From Oscillospiraceae bacterium (GTDB lineage: Bacteria; Bacillota; Clostridia; Oscillospirales; Oscillospiraceae), in assembly GCA_021771635.1 (NCBI GenBank), contig JAETOQ010000001.1:62001-126000 (forward strand): a stretch of 64,000 bases of DNA. The letters are read 5' to 3'. The notes under the pieces were generated by a model, which worked only from the letters and a program-made list of their open reading frames with translations, was not told the origin of the DNA and ran no database searches. Positions 57,168 through 64,000 of the stretch are shown one piece after another. Numbering within the stretch: position 1 is the first letter of the stretch; each line of letters starts with the position of its first letter. The translations under genes were made by a program, and so were the position numbers.

Positions 57168-58243
57168 GGCATCACCGCCGCCACGGAGGACAGCACCGAG
57201 ATCAGAAGCAGCAGCGCGCAGCTCCCTGTCATGCCCAGCACCAGGCCAAAGGCGCCGCCCAGACCGTCGATGAGCTTGCAGAGGCCGGGCGCGCCCACCG
57301 TGGCGGCCAGGAACGCCGTCAGCTTGTACAGCAGGTACTGAATGCCCAATTGCAGAAACGGATAGGCGCAGGCCGCCAGAATCGCCAGCATTCCGAACAC
57401 GCCGATGGTGTTCTTCAGCAGGCCCGCTCCGGCCAGCACCGTCTCCGCCGCCTCGGCGATAATGCTCCCCACCACCGGCACCACGTTGGAGATGGCGGTT
57501 TTCGCCACCTTCACCGTGGTGCCGTCCACCGCGCCGGAGATCACTCTCGCTGCGGAGAGGTACACGGTGAACAGCAGCAGCGCCGTGGTCAGGAGCCAGG
57601 TGATGATCTTTTTCAGGCCGTCCGCGATGACGCCCAGCCGGTTCTCCGGCAGGCAGGCCCCGGCGGCCAGGGCGCCGATGTACAGATATACCAGCGGCAA
57701 AAGCAGGCCGTTGATGAGATTCATCAGCAGGTCCACCAGAAACACAGTGGTCACCTGCTGAAATGTGGCGGTGCTCACCGCGCCGGAGGCCGCCGTGGCC
57801 GCCGCCAGGGTGGGCAGGAGCACCTTGGAGAACACGTTCAGCTCTCCGATGGTCTCCGCGCCGAGGCCAATGAGGGAGTCCAGGCTCCCCGCCGTCACCA
57901 GCGTCACCGACAGGGTCCCCACCATGGGCAGGAACATGGCGGCCTTGCCGCCTCCGGCGCCCTGGTAAAAGCCCTCCACCGCGCCGCACAGCACCACCAC
58001 CAGCAGCACCGACGCCGCGCCCCGGACCCGCTGGCGGAGAATGGTCCCCACCTGACCGCCCACCTTCTCCAAAATACGGCTCACGCCGCCGGCAAAGCCT
58101 TGGGCATCCGAGGGATCAATATCCCGCAGCAGCTCCCCGGCCCCCTCCGGCAGGGCGTCCGTCAGGTCCTTCGGGACCTCCGCCGCCTGGGCGTGAACAG
58201 TCACCGCCAGCAGGACGATGACCAGACAAATCAATTTCTTCAT
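57164..58243 (-). CDS. spoIIIAE: Stage III sporulation protein AE
   Basis: SpoIIIAE (359 aa) is a polytopic membrane protein with a signal-like start (LICLVIVLLAVTVHAQAAE) and about eight hydrophobic segments; GLGAETIGELNVFSKVLLPTLAAATAASGAVSTATFQQ is a conserved family block. It resembles an export-channel component in the SpoIIIA complex. The ATG at 58243 overlaps spoIIIAD by 4 bp. Confidence 0.94.
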   Translation of the reverse strand: MKKLICLVIVLLAVTVHAQAAEVPKDLTDALPEGAGELLRDIDPSDAQGFAGGVSRILEKVGGQVGTILRQRVRGAASVLLVVVLCGAVEGFYQGAGGGKAAMFLPMVGTLSVTLVTAGSLDSLIGLGAETIGELNVFSKVLLPTLAAATAASGAVSTATFQQVTTVFLVDLLMNLINGLLLPLVYLYIGALAAGACLPENRLGVIADGLKKIITWLLTTALLLFTVYLSAARVISGAVDGTTVKVAKTAISNVVPVVGSIIAEAAETVLAGAGLLKNTIGVFGMLAILAACAYPFLQLGIQYLLYKLTAFLAATVGAPGLCKLIDGLGGAFGLVLGMTGSCALLLLISVLSSVAAVMP

Positions 58244-58629
58244 TGCATCAGCTCCAGCAGCAGCGTCAGCACCGCCCGCAGCAGCGGCAGGGCCACCAGC
58301 AGGGCGCATACCGCCCCTGCTGTCTCCACCACCGCCGCCAGGGCCGATTCCCCGGCGTCCCGGCAGAGACTGCCCCCCACCTTAACGACCAAGGCGATGC
58401 CCACGGTTTTGTACAAGGGAACAAACAGGTCGCCGGAGATGCCGCTTTGTGTCCCCAGCTCCTTCAAAAACGACACCAGCTCCTCCATGGCTCCCACCAG
58501 GAACAGCAGCACCGCCGCGGCAGTCCCCAGCGTCAGCAGAAGGCCCATCTCCGGACTGCCCTTTTTCAGCACCAGGGCCAGCAGGGCGCCCACCACACAC
58601 AGCACCGTCACCTGCGCGACCATCTCCAT
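58240..58629 (-). CDS. spoIIIAD: Stage III sporulation protein AD
   Basis: SpoIIIAD (129 aa) is a small membrane protein with three or four helices, opening with a family-typical VLCVVGALLALVLKKGSPEMGLLLTLGTA segment. It lies between spoIIIAC (2 bp away) and spoIIIAE. Confidence 0.94.
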   Translation of the reverse strand: MEMVAQVTVLCVVGALLALVLKKGSPEMGLLLTLGTAAAVLLFLVGAMEELVSFLKELGTQSGISGDLFVPLYKTVGIALVVKVGGSLCRDAGESALAAVVETAGAVCALLVALPLLRAVLTLLLELMQ

Positions 58630-58631
58630 GG

Positions 58632-58826
58632 CTAAAAGTGAAACAGTGTCTTGATGAGGTCGAACAGGTCGCTGATCTCCTGGACCATCATCATCAGGAC
58701 CACCACCAACCCCGCCAGCACCACCATCATGCCCTGCTCCTCCCGTCCAGAGCGGATCAGCAGCTGGTTCAGCACCGCCACCAGAATGCCGATGGCGGCG
58801 ATCTTAAAAATCAAATCCACATCCAT
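58632..58826 (-). CDS. spoIIIAC: Stage III sporulation protein AC
   Basis: SpoIIIAC (64 aa) has two membrane helices (LIFKIAAIGILVAVLNQLLI and GMMVVLAGLVVVLMMMVQEI), of the expected size and sequence for the family. It is closely packed with spoIIIAB and spoIIIAD. Confidence 0.95.
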   Translation of the reverse strand: MDVDLIFKIAAIGILVAVLNQLLIRSGREEQGMMVVLAGLVVVLMMMVQEISDLFDLIKTLFHF

Positions 58827-58836
58827 ATTCGATCCC

Positions 58837-59334
58837 TCAAATCAGCAAGATCACCAGCAGCGCGGCGGCGGAAAAACACAGCGCCGTGGCCTGTTTTTCC
58901 TCCGAACGGCGGCTCTGTTCCGCTGTCTCCGCGCTTTTTGCCAGCTCATAAGCGACAATGGATATTGCTTTACAGGCGTTCTCCTCGTCGCCGTGGATGT
59001 CTTTTCCAAGGCCCGCGAGAGCAGCCTTGTCCATCTCGGACAGCGGCAGGCGCTCCGCCCCTTCCCTCCACGCGGCGGGCAGGTCCTCCCCCTGCCTGGC
59101 GGCCTCCGCGGTCTTCCGGAAAAAGGATGCCGCCTCCGGTCCGCAGGTCCGGGACAGCGTGTCCAGCAGCGGCGGCAGGGGCGTCCGGGCCATTCGGATC
59201 TCCTCCGCCATGCGCCGCAGGGCCGCCAACAAGTCCGACAGCGTGTCCCGCTTCCGCCTGCGCTCCGCCATCTGCACCCACCAGGCCAGAGCACCGCCGG
59301 AGAAAATGCAGAGGCTTCCCAGCAGCTTCACCAT
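58837..59334 (-). CDS. spoIIIAB: Stage III sporulation protein AB
   Basis: SpoIIIAB (165 aa) has an N-terminal membrane helix (LLGSLCIFSGGALAWWV), a helical GspF-like soluble middle (LSDLLAALRRMAEEIRMARTPLPPLLDTLS) and a C-terminal helix (ATALCFSAAALLVILLI). The ATG at 59334 overlaps spoIIIAA by 7 bp; the long track ORF in this frame is an artefact. Confidence 0.92.
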   Translation of the reverse strand: MVKLLGSLCIFSGGALAWWVQMAERRRKRDTLSDLLAALRRMAEEIRMARTPLPPLLDTLSRTCGPEAASFFRKTAEAARQGEDLPAAWREGAERLPLSEMDKAALAGLGKDIHGDEENACKAISIVAYELAKSAETAEQSRRSEEKQATALCFSAAALLVILLI

Positions 59335-60242
59335 GGCAGCTCCTCCACCTCGTAGGCCCGTCCCGTTTCCGTCCGGACGATGCGCACCGCCAGACGGAAC
59401 ACCCGGTCCTCCAGCAGCTGGCGGTACAGGGGCTTCTGCTCCAATTCCGACAGGTCGGCGGCATGGATGGTGGCCAGCAGGCCCACGCCGCACCCCGCCG
59501 CCATGGAGACGGCCCGCAGGTCCTCCCGGACGGTGATCTCGTCCACGGCGATGATCTGGGGATTCATGGCCCGCAGAACGATGGGGATGCCCAGGGCTTT
59601 GGGGCAGGCGTCCAGCACGTCGGTGTGAGGCCCCACGTCCATCTGTGGCTCGCCCCGGTACATCACCGCCACCTCTCCCCGCTCGTCGATGAGGGAGATC
59701 CGCCGGGGACCGTTGGCCGCCGTCCCCTCCGACAGCTGCCGCACCAGGTCCCGCAGCAGCGTTGTCTTGCCGCCGCCCGGCGGTGAGAGGATCAGGGTGC
59801 TGGCAAATCTTCCGTCCCGGAACAGCTGGTCCGCCAGTCCGTCGGCGATGCCCTTCTGCTCCCGGGCGATGCGGACCACCGCCGAGGAAAAGCTCTTCAA
59901 GTTCGTATTGGCGCCGTCTTTCATCACCGCTGTGCCGCAAAGCCCCACCCGGAAGCCGCCCCGGACGGGCAGAAAGCCCTCCCTCAGCGTCTCCGCCGCC
60001 GCATAGCGGGAAAATTCCGTGGCCAGGTCGCACAGCGTCTCCAATTCCTCCGGCTCCACGAAGGCGTCCAGCGGCACCTCTCCCGTGGGCAGCAGCACCG
60101 TCATGGGCCGCCCCGCCCGGAGGCGGAATTCCTCCGCCTCCGCCCGCTGATTCTCCGGCAGGGCCAGAGCCAGCTTTCGCAGGCGGTTCGGCAGGATGGC
60201 GGCGGCGTCCTCATAGCGCAGGATGTTCAAATTCTTCCGCAA
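59328..60242 (-). CDS. spoIIIAA: Stage III sporulation protein AA (ATPase)
   Basis: SpoIIIAA (304 aa) is a secretion-type ATPase energising the SpoIIIA channel. Walker A is ILSPPGGGKTTLLRDLVRQL, Walker B-like IIAVDEITVREDL, and ISLIDERGEVAVMYRGEPQMDVGPHTDVLDACPKA is a family hallmark. The start appears to be TTG at 60240-60242, with GGGGGAGG closely upstream. It is the first gene of the complete eight-gene operon. Confidence 0.95.
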   Translation of the reverse strand: MRKNLNILRYEDAAAILPNRLRKLALALPENQRAEAEEFRLRAGRPMTVLLPTGEVPLDAFVEPEELETLCDLATEFSRYAAAETLREGFLPVRGGFRVGLCGTAVMKDGANTNLKSFSSAVVRIAREQKGIADGLADQLFRDGRFASTLILSPPGGGKTTLLRDLVRQLSEGTAANGPRRISLIDERGEVAVMYRGEPQMDVGPHTDVLDACPKALGIPIVLRAMNPQIIAVDEITVREDLRAVSMAAGCGVGLLATIHAADLSELEQKPLYRQLLEDRVFRLAVRIVRTETGRAYEVEELPW

Positions 60243-60270
60243 GGGTCCTCCCCCTTTCTTTTGTTACTCC

Positions 60271-60300
60271 ACTCTATGACGGCTCGTCCAGAGGTATGCC
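60271..60300 (-). promoter_or_regulatory. Candidate sigma-E promoter of the spoIIIA operon
   Basis: On the minus strand GCATACC and CATAGAGT are separated by 14 bp, resembling the mother-cell sigma-E pattern (ATA-like -35, CATACAnT -10). spoIIIA is sigma-E controlled in Bacillus. The match is imperfect. Confidence 0.45.
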
Positions 60301-60312
60301 TAAAATTTGGAG

Positions 60313-60489
60313 AGGGCCGGTCTCCGGGACCGGCCCCCAGCTTGTCGAAAAAGCCTTTTCGACAAACTGCTTGAGATTTGAATAGCGCAGGACACCCTTC
60401 CTGGGTTTCCCGCGCACACCCTTCCTTCCCATTTTCCTGATTTTTGGGGTTTATCGACAGCCTGAGGGCCGGTCTCCGGGACCGGCCCC
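60313..60489 (-). mobile_element. Terminator-splitting element R1, copy C (short form)
   Basis: A 127-bp element (60338-60464) lies between two 25-bp copies of a terminator hairpin (AGGGCCGGTCTCC...GGACCGGCCCC). Its ends are CAGCTTGTCGA and TCGACAGCCTG. The second internal hairpin (AGATTTCAGAAC...) seen in copies A and B is missing, apparently deleted. It follows the Cys-rich protein gene. Confidence 0.85.
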
Positions 60490-60525
60490 CTCTCTGAATC
60501 CTGGAATTCTGTCTGAATCCTGGCT

Positions 60526-61230
60526 TTACTTGCCGCAGGCGCAGCAGCACTTGGCATCCTCATAATTGTCCGGCATCCGGACCGTGTTGGGCGGGAAAAA
60601 CTCGCCCACCGGGAAGGAGATGTTCCGGAAGATGCAACAGGGGTCCTCCTTGTCGCTGCCGCAGGAGCACTCCTTATCGGGCATGCAGTAGTCGTACACC
60701 GGCACCAGCAGCTGGGAATCCCGCTCCAGGCGCACGATGGAGAACTGGCCCAGAGTGACGTAGATCCGGCGGCTGTCATCGCCGCTGGACAGCTCGCCGC
60801 CAAAGCAGCTGTTGACAAAGGACGGCACCTCGCACAGGTCGCAGTCGCAGTCCCGCTTGCCGCAGCAGTCCATAATGCGGGCATCCAGCACGATGGGATC
60901 CACGGCCTCCACCACGGCGATGGGGGCGTTGGCACGCTTCATCATCTGCATGTCAGGCTCACCCACCCGCAGCTCGGAGGAGAAGATCTTGGCATTCCCC
61001 TCGCTGCCGAACAGGATGGCACGCTTGTCGAACACGCACAGGCCCTCCACGGTGACGGGGACGGGGCAGCTCAAATAGGCTTGAAGCGTCACGGAGTAGA
61101 AAAATCGCATATCCACGGTGTAGAAGCCCCGGTTGAAGCTGACGGGCTCCACATCCACGTACACATACAGCAGCTTGGCGCTGCCGCCCTTGACGGACAG
61201 GGCGCGGTTGATGATATCCACACACTGCAT
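60526..61230 (-). CDS. Conserved-looking Cys-rich protein, 5' end disturbed
   Basis: A 234-aa protein from the ATG at 61230 (MQCVDIINRALSVKGGSAKLLYVYVDVE...). It has no signal peptide; the C-terminal half has Cys clusters (DCCGKRDCDCDLC, EDPCC and a terminal CCCACGK), suggesting metal binding. The frame stays open 18 codons upstream with protein-like residues (SYCDKDCIEDLRFYPK) but without a standard start or ribosome-binding site, up to a stop at 61287 beside the phage region. The native N-terminus was probably lost or altered there. The function is not recognised. Confidence 0.7.
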   Translation of the reverse strand: MQCVDIINRALSVKGGSAKLLYVYVDVEPVSFNRGFYTVDMRFFYSVTLQAYLSCPVPVTVEGLCVFDKRAILFGSEGNAKIFSSELRVGEPDMQMMKRANAPIAVVEAVDPIVLDARIMDCCGKRDCDCDLCEVPSFVNSCFGGELSSGDDSRRIYVTLGQFSIVRLERDSQLLVPVYDYCMPDKECSCGSDKEDPCCIFRNISFPVGEFFPPNTVRMPDNYEDAKCCCACGK

Positions 61231-61295
61231 CTTGGGATAGAAGCGCAGGTCTTCGATGCAGTCTTTATCACAGTATGAAGCAATTTATAGAAAAT

Positions 61296-61323
61296 GGCGC
61301 CCTGAATACAAATTCAGAGCGCC
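61296..61323. terminator. Bidirectional terminator at the prophage-side boundary
   Basis: GGCGCCCTGAAT/ATTCAGAGCGCC stem with an ACAA loop; T6 on the plus side and ATTTT on the minus side. It directly follows the phage-protein stop. Confidence 0.85.
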
Positions 61324-61330
61324 TTTTTTG

Positions 61331-64000
61331 TTATTCTACCAGCCTCGGCATGATATCGTCAAGAGCCGACAACCGTCCCCCGCCGCTTTGGTTTACCGGC
61401 GTCAGACTTCCTCCGCTCAGCCTCGGCATGATATCATCGGCTTTTCCATACCAAGGAGCCTCGTCCAGCGTGCTCTCCTTATACCCTGCGGCATAATACA
61501 GAGCCGTCTTCTGCCTGTTGGAGATCTGCATGGCATCAATAGCCGCCATCACCTTGGCCTTCTTGCTTCCGGAAACAGTTTTGCCGTTCATATCTTTGTC
61601 AGCGGTCAGGTCCTGCGTGGTCTCCCGAAACTCCACATACTGCCCGGGGCTCAAACCAGCACCGCAGGCGGTTTCCAGCTTTTCAAATTCAGTGTCATCC
61701 ATCATGCTCTCCAGGGCCTTCATCTGCTCTGATTCTGAAATCCCGGAATTCACAACGGCTCTGTACCTCTGAATATTGCTGACACTGGTTTGCCCCGCCC
61801 GCGGCTTTAGGTTCCCAATCGCATCCGCAAGGCTTTCCGCATGGGCAGAAGAGAGTCCCGCATCGGTGAGTTCTGTATACCGCTCCGCTCCCGCTGGGAT
61901 CTGGCTGTAAAATTTCAGGGCCTCTTTGACCTCCCTGCTCTGCTTCTCGCTCAGATCACTGCGATCCAGATATGCCGCAAATTGAGTCGCCTTTTCCGAG
62001 GCCCCCATGTCTTCCGCTTCGTCCAAAGCAAGGTATTTCTGATAAGCATCAGAGATCTGCTGCCAGGACATGCCACCCATCAGCATCTGGCGGAACTGGC
62101 CTGGCTTCTTTGCGCCTTTGCTGGCAATGACAGTCGTGTACAGCTGCCATCTCTGGCGGTCCGTCAGATCATCCGCCTCAGACAAAGCCGCCAGCTTCTC
62201 GCTGGTATCCGCTCCCTTCCGGATACGCTGGATCGCACGATATACCGCCTCCCTATCAGCTCCCTCGTTGACCAGCAGTTTCAGAACATTCGTCTGATTT
62301 GCGGAAAGGCCGCTTTCCCCGGACGCATAGAAATCCCGTGTTTCGGACAGACCAGAATTTCCAAACAGCACCGCTTGCAGCCACTTATCCGGTGTCTGCT
62401 CCACGGTGTACTGAAGCCTCTGTTTATCTCCATAACCATAGGCCCGTCCACCGTTCAGCATGGTTTGAATACCCTGTGAAGTTTTCTGGATCTGCCGTCC
62501 GCCAGGGATCAGCGTCTTGCCCAGATCCAGAAATGCCCCGCCAATCTCGCCGGCGGACTTCTCCTCCGCCGCCAGCGCTTTCCCGACGCCCTGGGCCGCC
62601 TCCGCCATGTTGGTGAACGGCATGGTCTGGTCACCCAGGCCCAGCAGTCCCGCCGCGTTCCTGAAGAACGGAACATCATTAGATACGTTATAGAGTAGAT
62701 TCGATGACGCCGAACCCAAGTCAAATGGTTGCAGCTCCTTTTCATCGTCATCTCCCAGCAGTCCTTCTCCGAACATGGCTTTCCACCCGGCGTTCAGCAG
62801 CTGCTTCAACCCCTCATTGGTGGTCATGCCGAAGCCGGAGGACACGAAGTTGGCGATGTAGCCCAGCACATCAAACGGTGCGGGGGTGCCTCCGTAGGCC
62901 GCCTCCGCCACACGATTCAGCAGGAATGCGGACAGCAGGCCCTTTGTCAGCACCGTGGCCACCGCCCTGGTGGCCGCCTTCTTTCCGTGGGTTTTCTCAA
63001 TGTTCCGATACTTGTAGGGCAGGTCCTGGCTCAGATGTTCCCAGCTGTTCAGTGCTTCCACCTGGAACAGGTGGACCATTTGATTGACCACATTCTTACT
63101 CTCGAAGGCCACGGGACGGCTGCCCTTCATCCGGGACGCCATGATCTGCGTGGCCCAGCGGTCCGCCTCCAGCATGGCTGCCTCGGATGGCTTCCCCTCT
63201 GCTACCAGCTGGTTGTACTTGCTCTGGACCGCCAGGGCAGATACCATGCTGTCCATGATGTCCGCCGGCTTGAACATGGCTGAGACCATACGGTCAAACT
63301 TGCTGTCGTCCGCCGTCAGGTATTCGATGCCCTTCTTTCCCGTCAGCAGGTCGCTCTGGTCGAAGAGCTGTGTCTCCTTGATGTTCCACAGCCTACCCTT
63401 TGTGCTCTTAGCCAGGTCCATCGCAGCTTTGGCGATGTACTTTCCATCCACCTCCGCCGTGATCTGCGCCAGCTGGGAACTCTGGTTCAGCACGGAAGAT
63501 ACATTTCCGGCCACCTGGGCCCGTCCGAAGGCAGCCACCAGCTTGTTGCCGGCGTTGAGGCTGGTCCGGCCCGCCATGTACTCCATGCCTCGGTCCGCCA
63601 TGCTCTGCTTGCCCGCCAGCAGATTGGCATAGTTGTCAATGTACTTCACGAACTCTCCATACTTGGTCATCTTGGTCACGTTGTCGTACAGCTCGTTGAT
63701 GTAATCGTCCATCATGGCCCTGGCGTCCTCATAGGTGAGCTTGGTCCCCTCCGAGATTTTCCCGGCGTCCTTCAGCACCTCCGTCTGTGTGCGCAGGTCC
63801 GCATAGCGCAGGCTCTCCGCGTGGTCGATGGCGTTGTTGATCTCCTCCGGTCCGAAGGTCTTCCGCAGATACCGGGAGACACCCCGCAGGCGGGCGATGT
63901 CGTCCGTGTGATAGAGGATGTCACCCAGATAGCTGACGTAGGACTCATAGCCCTTTGCCACGTCATAATCCGTTTTGCTGCCCATGCGGGACTGGAAGAA
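61331..64000 (-). CDS. Large phage-type protein, C-terminal part (runs off window end)
   Basis: At least 890 codons, open to the window edge. The visible part is Ala/Lys/Glu-rich and mostly helical (LNAGNKLVAAFGRAQVAGNVSSVLNQSSQLAQITAEV; GLLSAFLLNRVAEAAYGGTPAPFDVLGYIANFVSSGFGMT). It resembles the C-terminal associated domains of large polyvalent or virion-internal proteins of tailed phages. The extreme C-terminus repeats ADDIMPRL and LDDIMPRL 26-27 residues apart. No host homologue is suggested. Presumably the last structural-module gene of a prophage that extends beyond 64 kb. Confidence 0.75.
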   Translation of the reverse strand, partial: FFQSRMGSKTDYDVAKGYESYVSYLGDILYHTDDIARLRGVSRYLRKTFGPEEINNAIDHAESLRYADLRTQTEVLKDAGKISEGTKLTYEDARAMMDDYINELYDNVTKMTKYGEFVKYIDNYANLLAGKQSMADRGMEYMAGRTSLNAGNKLVAAFGRAQVAGNVSSVLNQSSQLAQITAEVDGKYIAKAAMDLAKSTKGRLWNIKETQLFDQSDLLTGKKGIEYLTADDSKFDRMVSAMFKPADIMDSMVSALAVQSKYNQLVAEGKPSEAAMLEADRWATQIMASRMKGSRPVAFESKNVVNQMVHLFQVEALNSWEHLSQDLPYKYRNIEKTHGKKAATRAVATVLTKGLLSAFLLNRVAEAAYGGTPAPFDVLGYIANFVSSGFGMTTNEGLKQLLNAGWKAMFGEGLLGDDDEKELQPFDLGSASSNLLYNVSNDVPFFRNAAGLLGLGDQTMPFTNMAEAAQGVGKALAAEEKSAGEIGGAFLDLGKTLIPGGRQIQKTSQGIQTMLNGGRAYGYGDKQRLQYTVEQTPDKWLQAVLFGNSGLSETRDFYASGESGLSANQTNVLKLLVNEGADREAVYRAIQRIRKGADTSEKLAALSEADDLTDRQRWQLYTTVIASKGAKKPGQFRQMLMGGMSWQQISDAYQKYLALDEAEDMGASEKATQFAAYLDRSDLSEKQSREVKEALKFYSQIPAGAERYTELTDAGLSSAHAESLADAIGNLKPRAGQTSVSNIQRYRAVVNSGISESEQMKALESMMDDTEFEKLETACGAGLSPGQYVEFRETTQDLTADKDMNGKTVSGSKKAKVMAAIDAMQISNRQKTALYYAAGYKESTLDEAPWYGKADDIMPRLSGGSLTPVNQSGGGRLSALDDIMPRLVE

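Noticed and set aside
1-64000. tRNA or rRNA genes
   Set aside because: None recognised on either strand by eye; a tRNA-finding program would be the decisive check.

Overview
This window is 64 kb of high-GC chromosome from an endospore-forming member of the Clostridia. Gene content and codon usage resemble the Oscillospiraceae group (Flavonifractor/Oscillibacter-like gut anaerobes); that placement is inference, since no rRNA gene is present. Sporulation genes (complete spoIIIAA-AH, spoIIM, gerW, sigH, a SpoIID-like protein, a DacF-like carboxypeptidase) and Gram-positive regulation (tyrS T-box, infC leader, sigma-A promoters with 16-18 bp spacers) support it. Most genes are on the minus strand; the main plus-strand genes are asd and dapA.

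Layout, left to right: 1-8 kb holds cmk (cut by the window edge), a flavoprotein, an RpiR regulator, rluB, a D-Ala-D-Ala carboxypeptidase, gerW, a DUF2953 protein, scpB-scpA and an M50 protease. Next come an inverted-repeat-bounded element and infC-rpmI-rplT with an attenuator leader and an AUU start codon. 10-20 kb has a lipoprotein, an SLH-GH25 lysozyme behind a terminator-containing leader, a PadR/FtsW-like pair, yebC, a Nif3-like gene, trmK, sigH and glmM. 20-31 kb has an XRE/small-protein module, ruvC-ruvA-ruvB, an ECF sigma with a DUF4179 partner, spoIIM-xerD, yajC, tgt and queA. 31-43 kb has a SpoIID-like protein, asd, dapA, a second ECF/DUF4367 set, an ABC-F protein and T-box-tyrS. 43-53 kb is recN-argR-nadK-tlyA-dxs-oapA-OLE RNA-ispA-xseB-xseA. 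54-60 kb has a second copy of the XRE/small-protein module, nusB, an Asp23-like gene and the spoIIIA operon. At 61.3 kb the window enters what looks like a prophage, with one large phage-type protein running off the end.

The strongest non-coding finding is an OLE (ornate, large, extremophilic) RNA gene of about 656 nt at 49,981-50,636, with its own promoter and a 13-bp closing helix. It sits between ispA and a TTG-started 184-aa membrane protein that fits OapA.

The most novel-looking structure is a family of three 127-171 bp elements (23.4, 35.0 and 60.3 kb). Each has split a rho-independent terminator and is flanked by duplicate copies of that site's own hairpin (24-26 bp), always in the same orientation relative to the terminator. 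Also notable is a twice-present divergent module: an XRE repressor facing a small protein, with operators in the same register in both copies but with half-sites changed from ACGCT to ACGCC. Two further hairpin-rich dispersed repeat families and two elements with terminal inverted repeats occupy most of the remaining intergenic space. No tRNA, rRNA, CRISPR array or intact transposase was seen.
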